A stretch of DNA of 64,000 bases from Serratia proteamaculans_D (lineage in GTDB: Bacteria > Pseudomonadota > Gammaproteobacteria > Enterobacterales > Enterobacteriaceae): NCBI RefSeq assembly GCF_049959315.1, contig NZ_CP188201.1. The stretch is one strand, 5' to 3'. The notes under the pieces were generated by a model, which did no database searches, had not been told where the DNA came from, and was given only the letters and a program-made list of their open reading frames with translations. Shown here in pieces: positions 24,870 through 33,590 of the stretch (positions are counted from its first letter, which is position 1; every line of letters begins with the position of its first letter). A program made the translations under genes and the position numbers.

Positions 24870-25229
24870 ATGAATGACTGTCATGATGATGAAGACATTA
24901 AAGGGAGTTATATTTTGGCGAATAAACCTAAAACACCTAAAGATAGTGGTGATTTACCTTCATTATCAGCGGATTGTGAACGGCTGAGAAATCTTTCTGA
25001 CGTCGGTGATACATTGGGTTATGGCCGTACTCGCTTCTATCAATGGTGCCGTGGCCGCGGTTTTCTTACCCTGATGAATGCACCCTCTACGGAGATGATT
25101 AACGCCGGTTATATGGTGACTACGCTGTCAGAAAACGGTTACTTGCGGGTCTATGTGACGGAAGATGGCTTTAACTATGTGGGTAACGCCTTTCGCGATG
25201 ACATACAAAAACGCATGGTCAAACTTTAG
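24870..25229 (+). CDS. Orphan phage antirepressor KilAC-like domain protein
   Basis: Protein of 119 residues. The core (about 38-110) contains GDTLGYGRTRFYQWCRGRGFL, then STEMINAGYMVTT and a YLRVYVTEDGFNYVGNAF tail. This follows the pattern of the KilAC domain at the C-terminus of phage antirepressors (winged-helix-like unit, GY-x-V strand, G-x-x-Y end). No antirepressor N-terminal domain and no other phage genes are nearby. AGGA precedes the ATG closely (3 bases). The upstream DNA is AT-rich, suggesting transferred material. The role is unknown; a small DNA-binding protein is likely. Confidence 0.65.
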   Translation: MNDCHDDEDIKGSYILANKPKTPKDSGDLPSLSADCERLRNLSDVGDTLGYGRTRFYQWCRGRGFLTLMNAPSTEMINAGYMVTTLSENGYLRVYVTEDGFNYVGNAFRDDIQKRMVKL

Positions 25230-25459
25230 AAAAACCATAAAATTCTTATTCTTTTCAATATACTAACTGCAGAATTTTCTTAGTGCTGCGGGCTGTCTTG
25301 CCTTGCAGCAATAGAGTCGGCATGGGTAAGATTATTCCCACTCTGATTTTCCTCAGCCCACTGGAAGTTATCCTATTTTTCTATGGGTGATGCCCCGGCG
25401 CTACTGTCAGTGGCTATTCTCTTGCTAGTATGAGGGTTGGTTTATTTCAGGAGCTCAGG

Positions 25460-25891
25460 ATGAAGCATTACGCCGCGTTACTTGTTACCACCGTACTGTT
25501 GTCTGGCTGTGCCACCCAGGCCGTTCCGCTGCAGCAGGCCGAATCACCGCCGCCCAGCCGGTTGATGCTTTATCAGAATGTGCCACAAACGCCATTTGCC
25601 ACCATAGTGGTGGTACGCGACAGCGGGATGCTGGCGGGAAGTTGTCGCACCGGGGTTTATATCAACGGTGAGTTCGCCGCCTCGCTGGCATCGAAAGAGA
25701 AGGCCGAGTTTCGGGTGCCGGTAGGCAATAACGAAGTCAGTATTGGGCAGGATATGATCGAAAACAGCCTGTGTATCTGGCGTGATACCAGCGGGCGGCT
25801 GCCAATGACGCTACGCGCCGGTGAGAGTCGTTATTTCCGCGTTGCGGGCGATATGCAGCGTGGCTTTGTACTGCAGGCCGGTAAGCCTTAA
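25460..25891 (+). CDS. Putative lipoprotein, hypothetical
   Basis: Lipoprotein of 143 residues with signal MKHYAALLVTTVLLSGC (Cys17 lipobox). The mature domain contains ATIVVVRDSGMLAGSCRTGVYINGEFAASLASKEKAEFRVPVG, a beta-rich pattern like DUF2846-type lipoproteins, and two further cysteines that could pair. AGGAG at 25449-25453 supports the ATG at 25460. It converges on yecF. Confidence 0.75.
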   Translation: MKHYAALLVTTVLLSGCATQAVPLQQAESPPPSRLMLYQNVPQTPFATIVVVRDSGMLAGSCRTGVYINGEFAASLASKEKAEFRVPVGNNEVSIGQDMIENSLCIWRDTSGRLPMTLRAGESRYFRVAGDMQRGFVLQAGKP

Positions 25892-25919
25892 GCCTGGCGG
25901 GGTGCTATCAGCGCCGCTG

Positions 25920-25946
25920 CCACCATTCTCCTGGAGGGAATGGTGG
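25920..25946. terminator. Terminator-like hairpin between convergent genes
   Basis: Perfect 9-bp stem CCACCATTC/GAATGGTGG (25920-25928 and 25938-25946) between the lipoprotein gene and yecF. It lacks a T tract. Confidence 0.5.
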
Positions 25947-25979
25947 CCGGCGATAAGGGCAGGCCGGAAGGGCGACAGA

Positions 25980-26204
25980 TTATTGACGGTAAGCGTGCTT
26001 AATCTGTTGGATACTGTTTTTAAAAATTTCGGCCTGGGTCGGGTCTTCAATCTGCGCAATAAAGCGCTCCATGTTGATAATGACTTTCCCGGCATCGGCC
26101 TGACCGATCGATTTCAGGATCAGCGTCAGCGTGGCTTTAAGGCAGGCAACTTCTGTTGCCAGCGTTTCCGGGTTTGCAGACGTAGTGAAATCAACGTTGC
26201 TCAT
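25980..26204 (-). CDS. yecF: YecF, DUF2594 family protein
   Basis: Seventy-four residues, closely similar to E. coli YecF: MSNVDFTTSANPETLATEVACLKATLTLILKSIGQADAGKV and QIKHAYRQ at the end. Function is unknown. The ATG at 26204 has a perfect CAGGAGAGAAA leader. It lies next to uvrY as in E. coli, but sdiA, its usual other neighbour, is not here. Confidence 0.92.
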   Translation of the reverse strand: MSNVDFTTSANPETLATEVACLKATLTLILKSIGQADAGKVIINMERFIAQIEDPTQAEIFKNSIQQIKHAYRQ

Positions 26205-26969
26205 TTTCTCTCCTGATTTTTGAGGCCGAAGCCTGAAACAAAATGCATTTTGATGCGCACCCACACCGATATCATTCACTCGAACCTGCAGATGCGTATT
26301 TAACTGGGCGCGGAGTATAGCATAGCATGCAGCTATCCATCTGCACTGATAGCGCTGTCGAAGTGCCCGTACCATTAGCTGGGGTCAGTTCCAGGGTTTA
26401 AGCGACTTCACATTATAGTGCATACTCACTATTGATGAATTAATCGGCTTGCTGAACAATACCGCCAAGTTATTTTTTTTGAGTTAATAAGTATTTGTCT
26501 GGCAGGTTATTGTTAACTTGTTCCTGTTATTTAAATGATCAACATTAGTCTCTTGCCTGACGTTGGCCTGGCATGGATTGAATAATTTCTTTTGCAATGA
26601 ATTTCGCCATGTGAGATAAAGATAATCTTGCCATTTTGTTTTGTTTCAATGAATTACAAGCTAGTCATGCCGGTGTTAATATTATCTGTGTTGCGATTGC
26701 TTACACTGATTTTACCTGCGGTTTAGGTTAGACGCACTATCATGAGGCCAGAGGCCTGCATGGTAATATTCATATCGTCGGCTTTTTATCGACAAACAAC
26801 GGTTTTATCGGGCAGCCTTGGGTGACTAAAATTCAAAAATCTGGCCCATTGCGCAAAGTTAATCGGGAGTAAGTATTAATCTGTGTTCATTCTTGGCTGA
26901 AAAACAAGTAATATCTCTGCCTATAACAGAGGCTGATTGCGTTACTCCCTTCTTTTTGGAGATTTTTCC
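26205..26969. other. 765-base intergenic region between yecF and uvrY
   Basis: AT-rich, with no open frame that has an RBS. It should carry the divergent promoters of yecF and uvrY. I saw no tRNA, repeat or strong hairpin. Confidence 0.4.
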
Positions 26970-27626
26970 TTGATTAGCGTTCTTCTTGTTGATGACCACG
27001 AACTGGTGCGCGCAGGGATACGACGCATTCTTGAAGATATCAAAGGTATAAAAGTTGTCGGGGAGGCCCAGTGCGGTGAAGACGCCGTGAAATGGTGCCG
27101 TGGCAATGCTGTAGATATCGTTCTTATGGATATGAACATGCCGGGTATTGGCGGGCTGGAAGCTACTCGCAAGATTGTACGCTATGCGCCCGACGTAAAA
27201 GTCATCATGCTGACTATCCATACTGAAAATCCATTGCCGGCCAAGGTAATGCAGGCGGGTGCCGCAGGCTACCTGAGCAAGGGCGCGGCGCCACAGGATG
27301 TGGTGAATGCCATTCGCGCCGTGCAGGCCGGGCAGCGCTATATCGCGTCCGATATTGCCCAACAGATGGCATTGAGCCAGTTGGAACCGCAGACGGAAAC
27401 GCCGTTTAGCTGCCTGTCTGAGCGCGAACTGCAGATTATGCTGATGATTACCAAAGGCAAAAAGGTTAACGAGATCTCAGAACAACTGAGTCTCAGCCCC
27501 AAAACGGTGAACAGTTATCGTTACCGCATGTTCAGCAAGCTGAATATCAGCGGTGATGTTGAATTGACACACCTGGCTATCCGACACGGATTGTTCAATG
27601 CGGAGACTTTGTTAAGCAGTGAGTGA
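26970..27626 (+). CDS. uvrY: Response regulator UvrY (BarA/UvrY two-component system)
   Basis: Response regulator of 218 residues: receiver domain (SVLLVDDHELVRAGIRRIL, phospho-acceptor Asp in VLMDMNMPGIGG, Lys in YLSKGAAP) and LuxR-type HTH (LSERELQIMLMITKGKKVNEISEQLSLSPKTVNSYRYRM). It is nearly identical to E. coli UvrY, which with BarA drives the Csr small RNAs. I chose TTG at 26970 with GGAGA at 26958, giving the same length as E. coli; the ATG at 26937 would add 11 unlike residues. Confidence 0.95.
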   Translation: MISVLLVDDHELVRAGIRRILEDIKGIKVVGEAQCGEDAVKWCRGNAVDIVLMDMNMPGIGGLEATRKIVRYAPDVKVIMLTIHTENPLPAKVMQAGAAGYLSKGAAPQDVVNAIRAVQAGQRYIASDIAQQMALSQLEPQTETPFSCLSERELQIMLMITKGKKVNEISEQLSLSPKTVNSYRYRMFSKLNISGDVELTHLAIRHGLFNAETLLSSE

Positions 27627-29451
27627 CCGTTTTGATGCCAAAGCATTTCTAAGCACCGTAACCAGCCAGCCCGGCGTCTACCGAATGTACGACGCCTCTG
27701 GCACGGTTATCTACGTCGGTAAAGCCAAAGATCTGAAAAAACGCCTCGCCAGTTACTTCCGCCAGCAGGTGGGAAGCCGTAAAACTGAGACGCTGGTTAA
27801 AAATATCGCACAAATAGACGTTACTGTTACGCACACCGAAACAGAAGCGCTATTACTGGAACATAACTACATAAAGTTATACCAGCCTCGATATAATGTT
27901 CTTTTGCGAGACGATAAATCTTATCCGCTGATCTTCCTCAGTGCGGACAGCCACCCGCGGCTAGCCGTGCATCGTGGTGCCAAACATGCCAAGGGGGAAT
28001 ACTTCGGTCCATTCCCCAATTCCTATGCCGTACGTGAGACGCTGGCGCTGCTGCAGAAACTGTTCCCGATACGTCAGTGCGAGAACAGCGTATACCGCAA
28101 TCGCTCGCGCCCATGTTTGCAGTACCAGATCGGCCGTTGTCTGGGGCCTTGTGTCGCCGGGCTGGTGAGTGAAGATGAATATCGTCAGCAGGTGGAATAT
28201 GTACGCCTGTTCCTGTCCGGCAAGGATCAGCAGGTACTGCATCAGTTGATCGAACGGATGGAAGTCGCCAGCAAGGCATTGAACTTCGAAGATGCTGCGC
28301 GAATACGCGATCAGATCCAGGCGGTACGCAGGGTGACTGAGCGTCAGTTTGTGTCCGGTAACAGCGACGATCTGGATGTGATCGGCGTGGCATTCGAGGC
28401 CGGCATGGCCTGTCTGCACGTCCTGTTTATTCGCCAGGGCAAAGTGTTGGGTAGCCGCAGCTACTTCCCCAAAGTGCCAGGCGGCACTGAAATGAGCGAA
28501 GTGGTGCAGACGTTCGTCGGTCAGTTCTATTTGCAGGGCAGCCAGATGCGCACCTTGCCGGCGGAAATCCTGTTGGATTTCACTTTGCCGGAAAAAGACC
28601 TGCTGGCCGAGTCGCTGTCTGAACTGGCCGGTCGCAAAATCCAGATCCAGAGTAAACCGCGAGGCGACCGTGCACGTTACCTTAAACTGGCGCGTACCAA
28701 TGCCGCGACAGCTCTGACCACCAAGCTTTCCCAGCAGTCGACTATTCATCAGCGGCTGGCCGAACTAACCAAGGTGCTGAATCTTTCCGAGATTAACCGC
28801 ATGGAATGCTTCGACATCAGCCATACCATGGGCGAGCAAACGGTGGCTTCCTGCGTGGTGTTTGACGCTAATGGGCCGCTGCGTTCCGAGTATCGGCGCT
28901 ATAATATCACCGGCATTACGCCAGGGGATGACTATGCGGCGATGGCGCAAGTGTTGAAACGCCGCTATGGTAAGGCTCTGGAAGAGAAAAAAATCCCCGA
29001 CGTTATCTTTATTGATGGCGGCAAGGGGCAGCTTGGTATGGCGATTGACGTATTTAACTCGCTGAACGTGAGCTGGGATAAAAACAAACCCTTGCTGATC
29101 GGTATCGCCAAAGGTGCAGACCGTAAAGCCGGGTTGGAAACACTGTTCTTTGTACCTGAAGGTGAGGGGATTGCTTTGCCGTCGGATTCACCGGCGCTGC
29201 ATGTGATCCAGCACATCCGCGATGATTCGCATAACCACGCGATCACCGGGCATCGGCAGAGAAGGGCAAAAGTAAGAAATACCAGCGCGTTGGAGCTGAT
29301 CGACGGCGTTGGACCAAAACGGCGACAGGTGCTGTTGAAGTATATGGGCGGACTTCAACCATTATTGAACGCCAGCGTTGAGGAAATTGCAAAAGTGCCG
29401 GGTATTTCACAAGCATTGGCAGAAAAGATCTACAATGCATTGAAACACTGA
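27619..29451 (+). CDS. uvrC: Excinuclease ABC subunit C
   Basis: Nucleotide excision repair nuclease of 610 residues, same length as E. coli. It has an N-terminal GIY-YIG domain (QPGVYRMYDASGTVIYVGKAKDLKKRL), a UVR motif (LNFEDAARIRDQIQAVRRV), an RNase-H-like C-terminal nuclease (MECFDISHTMGEQTVASCVVFD; FIDGGKGQLGMA) and terminal helix-hairpin-helix repeats (LELIDGVGPKRRQVLL; VPGISQALAEKIY). It starts at GTG 27619 inside uvrY (8-base overlap). Confidence 0.97.
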   Translation: MSDRFDAKAFLSTVTSQPGVYRMYDASGTVIYVGKAKDLKKRLASYFRQQVGSRKTETLVKNIAQIDVTVTHTETEALLLEHNYIKLYQPRYNVLLRDDKSYPLIFLSADSHPRLAVHRGAKHAKGEYFGPFPNSYAVRETLALLQKLFPIRQCENSVYRNRSRPCLQYQIGRCLGPCVAGLVSEDEYRQQVEYVRLFLSGKDQQVLHQLIERMEVASKALNFEDAARIRDQIQAVRRVTERQFVSGNSDDLDVIGVAFEAGMACLHVLFIRQGKVLGSRSYFPKVPGGTEMSEVVQTFVGQFYLQGSQMRTLPAEILLDFTLPEKDLLAESLSELAGRKIQIQSKPRGDRARYLKLARTNAATALTTKLSQQSTIHQRLAELTKVLNLSEINRMECFDISHTMGEQTVASCVVFDANGPLRSEYRRYNITGITPGDDYAAMAQVLKRRYGKALEEKKIPDVIFIDGGKGQLGMAIDVFNSLNVSWDKNKPLLIGIAKGADRKAGLETLFFVPEGEGIALPSDSPALHVIQHIRDDSHNHAITGHRQRRAKVRNTSALELIDGVGPKRRQVLLKYMGGLQPLLNASVEEIAKVPGISQALAEKIYNALKH

Positions 29452-29509
29452 GGGCAATGTAGCAACATACTCTTAATTCCCACTCCAGCCAGATAGTTAC
29501 CCTAGCATT

Positions 29510-30058
29510 ATGCAATTGAATATACCGACTTGGCTTACTCTGTTTCGCGTAGTTCTGATCCCATTCTTTGTTCTGGCATTTTATCTGCCGTTCACCTGGG
29601 CTCCGATGGTTTGCGCCGTCATCTTTGTGTTTGCTGCCATAACCGACTGGTTTGATGGTTTCCTCGCCCGTCGCTGGAAGCAAACTACCCGTTTCGGGGC
29701 CTTCCTCGACCCGGTTGCGGACAAGGTGATGGTGGCGGTGGCACTGGTGCTGGTGGCGGAACACTACCACGTCTGGTGGATCACTCTGCCGGCGGCGACC
29801 ATGATTGCGCGTGAAATTATCATCTCGTCATTGCGTGAGTGGATGGCGGAGATTGGTAAGCGCAGCAGCGTGGCGGTGTCCTGGATTGGCAAAGTAAAAA
29901 CCATGGCGCAAATGATGTCGCTGGTCGGCCTGCTGTGGCGTCCGGACCGTACTGTGGAGTATGTGTCCTTTGGTTTGTTGTACATCGCTGCGGTGCTGAC
30001 TTTCTGGTCAATGTTCCAATATTTGAACGCTGCCCGCAAAGATTTGCTGGAACCCTGA
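29510..30058 (+). CDS. pgsA: CDP-diacylglycerol-glycerol-3-phosphate 3-phosphatidyltransferase
   Basis: Makes phosphatidylglycerophosphate at the inner membrane. It has 182 residues with the CDP-alcohol phosphatidyltransferase signature DWFDGFLARRWKQTTRFGAF followed by LDPVADK, and four hydrophobic segments. It follows uvrC by 58 bases and precedes the tRNA cluster, as in E. coli. Confidence 0.97.
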   Translation: MQLNIPTWLTLFRVVLIPFFVLAFYLPFTWAPMVCAVIFVFAAITDWFDGFLARRWKQTTRFGAFLDPVADKVMVAVALVLVAEHYHVWWITLPAATMIAREIIISSLREWMAEIGKRSSVAVSWIGKVKTMAQMMSLVGLLWRPDRTVEYVSFGLLYIAAVLTFWSMFQYLNAARKDLLEP

Positions 30059-30203
30059 TCAAAGCGCTGCAAAAATCGTCAAACAAACGTAATGAGCCAA
30101 CAATTTTATTGACTCATTACGTCAGGTAAGTAGAATGCATCGCATCAGACGGCAGCAGTGATTTGCCGAAAGATAGCAAAAAAATCAGTAAGTTCTGATT
30201 AAT

Positions 30204-30279
<76 letters not shown>

Positions 30280-30336
30280 AATTTGATAAAGCTGGTGTTT
30301 TACGAGCTTTAGCCTGAAAAAGGCAAACAGAATTTA

Positions 30337-30410
30337 GGCGCGTTAACAAAGCGGTTATGTAGCGGATTGCAAATCCGTCTAGTCCGGTTCGACTCCGGAA
30401 CGCGCCTCCA
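30337..30410 (+). tRNA. cysT: tRNA-Cys (GCA)
   Basis: Seventy-four bases. Acceptor GGCGCGT/ACGCGCC, anticodon loop with GCA (GATTGCAAATC), T-arm CCGGTTCGACTCCGG, CCA encoded. Confidence 0.98.
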
Positions 30411-30420
30411 ATTTTCCCGA

Positions 30421-30506
30421 GCCCGGGTGGTGAAATCGGTAGACACAAGGGATTTAAAATCCCTCGGCTTATGGCTGTGCGGGTTCAAGTCCCGCCCCGG
30501 GTACCA
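30421..30506 (+). tRNA. leuZ: tRNA-Leu (TAA)
   Basis: Eighty-six-base class II tRNA. Anticodon arm GGGATTTAAAATCCC with TAA, long variable arm CGGCTTATGGCTG, T-arm GCGGGTTCAAGTCCCGC, CCA encoded. Confidence 0.98.
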
Positions 30507-30551
30507 GGAAAATAAATTCAAGAATAACAAGCAATAAGTAGTAATGTCGTG

Positions 30552-30573
30552 ACCGCCGGAAGGCGGTTTTTTT
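30552..30573 (+). terminator. Rho-independent terminator of the tRNA operon
   Basis: Stem ACCGCC-GGAA-GGCGGT followed by a seven-T run. The following 280 bases (30574-30854) contain no supported gene. Confidence 0.9.
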
Positions 30574-30854
30574 GTTTCTGGCCCCCGCTGAGCCATACCT
30601 CCCTGATATCCATTTATTTTATTCGTGCGCAAATAATATACAGTCACCAAAACGACAACAATCATTCTGGCCTGGCGCAATACCCGGCGGTTGAGCCGGG
30701 GTTGTTCTTATTTCTCTCTCCTGAGAGTCTTGGTCGCACTAGTGAATGCCAAATGTCGGCGCTAGATCATCGCTACAGTTCGCTACCCACATCAGGGCCA
30801 TCACGGCGGCGATAGAGAGAATGGTACATAGATCCGATTTTCGCATGCAGTTCC

Positions 30855-31085
30855 TTAGCGGCCAGTGACACCAATAACTTCGATTGCCGCTCTGTGCAGC
30901 TTTTGGCAATGGTCATCGGGTTGTGTTTCGATCTCTTTGATCAGATAGGCGAGAATGCTTTGTTTGCTGATGGGCTTGTTGGCGGAGAGCACCTGAATAA
31001 CGCCCTTGCCGAGCAGGCTGTAAATTTGTTCACGGTACGTCTCGATATCTTTATCGTTGAGACCGTAAAGGGAGTAATCGATCAT
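30855..31085 (-). CDS. Small regulatory protein of the YmgB/AriR biofilm family
   Basis: Seventy-six residues, all-helical in appearance. The pattern ETYREQIYSLLGKGVIQVLSANKPISKQSILAYLIKEIETQ, then IEVIG, follows the YmgB/AriR (YcgZ) family consensus. These act as two-component connectors that influence Rcs signalling, biofilm and acid resistance in E. coli. The ATG has only a weak RBS. It stands alone; a CACTTAGG dyad lies about 80 bases upstream. Confidence 0.7.
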   Translation of the reverse strand: MIDYSLYGLNDKDIETYREQIYSLLGKGVIQVLSANKPISKQSILAYLIKEIETQPDDHCQKLHRAAIEVIGVTGR

Positions 31086-31166
31086 GGAATTTTACCGCTG
31101 ATGAAATTTAAAGTGCCAGCCGAAGCTGGCAGAGAAGCCATATAAAAATTAAAGTTGTGCAAATTT

Positions 31167-31188
31167 CACTTAGGTCGCTACCTAAGTG
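31167..31188. promoter_or_regulatory. 22-bp dyad upstream of the AriR-like gene
   Basis: CACTTAGG-N6-CCTAAGTG, a perfect 8-bp inverted repeat at 31167-31174 and 31181-31188, located 82 bases upstream of the AriR-like start. With no T tract it looks more like an operator than a terminator; a MerR-type regulator is conceivable since BluR controls ariR in E. coli. Confidence 0.4.
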
Positions 31189-31301
31189 GAATGTTAACGA
31201 TAACGTAGTAAGAATATTCCCATCAATAGGGAGTGGCAATCTGGATGGCTAATTAGGAAAAACCTCAGGTGATAGCCCTGGTTAAGGCTTGTTCTGTGGA
31301 T

Positions 31302-32444
31302 TTAATCTTCCGCTTGCGCACCGAGGCTTTCTGGCAATAACTGTGCCAGCAACAGATCCAGAGTCAGCATCAGTCCGTAGCGTGCGGCACTCCCACCACT
31401 CAGGGGCAGGACCTTATCTGCCAGGGATGCCAGAGTGCTGCCTGCCGGGGTCAACGCGATGCGATAAGCCCCAGTGGCACCGGCCAACCTGGCGGCATTG
31501 AGCAAATCGGTATTTTCCCCACTCAGCGAGAGGAGTATCACGCACTGTTGCGTACTCAGGGTGGAGGCGGTCATGCGCATCAGTGCCGCATCCTGACAGG
31601 CAAAAGCAGGATAGCCCAAACCCACCAGGCGTTGTTGCAGCTCGTTGACGTACAACGCCATACTGTTTACGCCAAAAATATGCACGCTTTTACACTGGCT
31701 TATCTGTTGGCTAGCGTCGATTAATGCTGAATGTTCAACCTGTTGTAGCTGCTGATGCAGTGTGGTTTCCACGTCGTTGACGCGTTGCAGCCACAAACGA
31801 GGTGGCCCATTGGGTGTCGTTTGGGCAGTCAAATAGCGTGATCCACTGACGCTGGCCTGTGCCAGCTTCATGCGCAGATCGCGAATATCATCACAACCTA
31901 TGGTTTTGGCGAAGCGGGTGATGGTCGCCGGGCTGACCCCTGCCTGACTGGCCAGCAGCTCTATAGTCGCGGAAGAGGCGAAGGCGATATCGTCCAAAAT
32001 GGTCTGTGCAACCTTGGCTTCCTGCTGGCTGAGTTGGTTTTGCCGCGCACGGATTTGATAGACGATGTCGCCAATATCTTCACAACCGATGGATTTGGCG
32101 AAGCGGCTTAACGTCGTGGGGCTGACGCCGGGCAGTTTGCCGATCCCGGCGGCGGAAGCGAAGGCGATATCCATACCACCCAGTACCGGTTGCGCTACGG
32201 CTGCCGGCGGGTTTACCGGTACGGGCTGAGTGCGCATCAACGAGATAAAGTCGTTAAGATCCTGACAACCAAGAGACTGGGCAAAATGCGCGACGATCTC
32301 GGTGCTGACACCGGCCCGTTCTGCCAACTGTTCAATAGTCGCGGTTAAAGTGAACCCGGGATTGTCCAGGATGGTCCGGGCAACTTTCGCTTCCTGACGG
32401 TTGAACGGATCCTGACGGAACTGAATGTGGTAAACGAGATCCAT
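31302..32444 (-). CDS. RpiR-family regulator with repeated N-terminal HTH units and SIS domain
   Basis: Regulator of 380 residues; ordinary RpiR proteins have about 280. The C-terminal SIS domain (about 220-375: CKSVHIFGVNSMALYVNELQ ... CVILLSLSGENTDLLNAARL) would bind a phosphosugar. Ahead of it are two full HTH_6 units (residues 1-71 and about 130-205) sharing RQEAKVARTILD/QQEAKVAQTILD and FAQSLGCQDL/FAKTIGCDDI, and between them a truncated third copy (VSPTTLSRFAKSIGCEDIGDIV). It is divergent from a PTS operon, which it likely controls. The ATG at 32444 has AAGGGA upstream; the TTG at 32471 is less likely. Confidence 0.88.
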   Translation of the reverse strand: MDLVYHIQFRQDPFNRQEAKVARTILDNPGFTLTATIEQLAERAGVSTEIVAHFAQSLGCQDLNDFISLMRTQPVPVNPPAAVAQPVLGGMDIAFASAAGIGKLPGVSPTTLSRFAKSIGCEDIGDIVYQIRARQNQLSQQEAKVAQTILDDIAFASSATIELLASQAGVSPATITRFAKTIGCDDIRDLRMKLAQASVSGSRYLTAQTTPNGPPRLWLQRVNDVETTLHQQLQQVEHSALIDASQQISQCKSVHIFGVNSMALYVNELQQRLVGLGYPAFACQDAALMRMTASTLSTQQCVILLSLSGENTDLLNAARLAGATGAYRIALTPAGSTLASLADKVLPLSGGSAARYGLMLTLDLLLAQLLPESLGAQAED

Positions 32445-32541
32445 AACTGCAGTGTCCCTTCTGTGTGCCAACCGATGCCCGGTGCTTCAAACTAGCCTGT
32501 TTTTCGCACGCTATAAAGCCCTGACTGGCAGAATAAATCAA

Positions 32542-32556
32542 TGAAAATAATTTTCA
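32542..32556. promoter_or_regulatory. Palindromic candidate operator 1 of the RpiR-type regulator
   Basis: TGAAAATAATTTTCA, a perfect 15-base dyad with TG...CA ends, about 98 bases upstream of the regulator start. Some RpiR proteins (e.g. HexR) bind 15-base palindromes of this architecture. Confidence 0.5.
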
Positions 32557-32686
32557 ATGCACTCTATTGTAAAACTTGACACTCATCTCGGTGTTTATTT
32601 ATTGTGTTTTTATCCTTTTGTTTTTAAACGATTTTAAAATATTCCTGCTATTATTAAACCAAAAGTTAGATCGCCGATCACAGTGT

Positions 32687-32701
32687 TGAAAAAAATTTTC
32701 A
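32687..32701. promoter_or_regulatory. Palindromic candidate operator 2 of the RpiR-type regulator
   Basis: TGAAAAAAATTTTCA matches operator 1 at 14 of 15 bases and lies 145 bases from it, on the PTS side of the divergent promoter region. The 402-base gap 32445-32846 is otherwise AT-rich with no gene. Confidence 0.5.
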
Positions 32702-32846
32702 TGATAATTTTTTGTTAAGCGATTGTTTTTGAATGATTAAGTAAAAAGCATAATCAAATCGTATGGTTCTAGGGTATTTACAAGCGTGTTACAGAGCTGT
32801 TTTATATTTGAACAGCCGTGGTGGCTAACAACCGGGACACTGAAAA

Positions 32847-33152
32847 ATGCAAACAATCGTCTTATGCTGCGCCGCAGGAATGTCGACCAGTATGTTGGTA
32901 CAAAAAATGAAGAGCGAAGCGCAAAAACGGGCGCTGGATATCGAGATCGAAGCCGTTCCAGTGGCAGATTTTGAACGCATCCTGGGGCGGGCAGATATTG
33001 TCCTGTTGGGGCCGCAGGTGAAATATGAACATGCGCGGCTGGCCGAATTGGCGGCACCATTGGGCAAAGCCGTGGCGGTTATCGACATGATGGATTACGG
33101 CACCATGCGCGGCGATAAGGTGCTGGACAAGGCGCTTAGCCTGCTGGCCTGA
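32847..33152 (+). CDS. PTS lactose/cellobiose-type EIIB component
   Basis: Cytoplasmic phosphotransferase domain of 101 residues. The phosphorylated cysteine is in MQTIVLCCAAGMSTSMLVQKM (Cys7 or Cys8, the second fitting the family), followed by DIVLLGPQVKYEHARL. First gene of a four-gene operon with EIIA, GH4 hydrolase and EIIC. It would accept phosphate from EIIA and pass it to a beta-glucoside or chitobiose-like sugar. Confidence 0.92.
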   Translation: MQTIVLCCAAGMSTSMLVQKMKSEAQKRALDIEIEAVPVADFERILGRADIVLLGPQVKYEHARLAELAAPLGKAVAVIDMMDYGTMRGDKVLDKALSLLA

Positions 33153-33266
33153 TAACAGTCTGGGGACGCCGTTCCCCATATTCATTTATTTATTGATTTA
33201 CCACAGGTTGTTTTATTAACCCGCGGTGGGATCGCCGTGTCTGGAATCAGGCCGGGGGAGGTAATG

Positions 33267-33590
33267 ATGGATTTGGAAACTAGCGTGATGGAATTGCTGG
33301 TTCATGCCGGTAGTGCGCGTAGCTCGCTGCTTTCTGCATTGCAGTTGGCGCGTCGCGGCGAATTTGAGGCTGCCAGCGCCAGGCTGGAAGAGGCGAAGGC
33401 CGGTATTGGCCGGGCGCATGGCATGCAGACGGAGCTGATTGGCATGGATGAAGGCTGTGGAAAGGTACCGGTCAGTTTAATTTTGGTGCACGCGCAGGAT
33501 CATTTGATGAATGCGATGCTGATCCAGGATCTGGCCACTGACATGATCGAACTTTATCGTCGTTTACCCCAGGGGGCAGGCAATGACTAA
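33267..33590 (+). CDS. PTS lactose/cellobiose-type EIIA component
   Basis: Helical EIIA-Lac domain of 107 residues (MDLETSVMELLVHAGSARSSLLSALQLA). The phospho-histidine region is SLILVHAQDHLMNAMLIQDLA. GGGGGAGG at 33254-33261 best fits the ATG at 33267; an ATG immediately before it (33264) is possible. It overlaps the next gene by 8 bases. Confidence 0.92.
   Translation: MDLETSVMELLVHAGSARSSLLSALQLARRGEFEAASARLEEAKAGIGRAHGMQTELIGMDEGCGKVPVSLILVHAQDHLMNAMLIQDLATDMIELYRRLPQGAGND

Noticed and set aside
30574..30854. Integration site or phage remnant after the tRNA cluster
   Set aside because: No direct repeat of the tRNA-Leu 3' end, no integrase and no phage gene could be found downstream.
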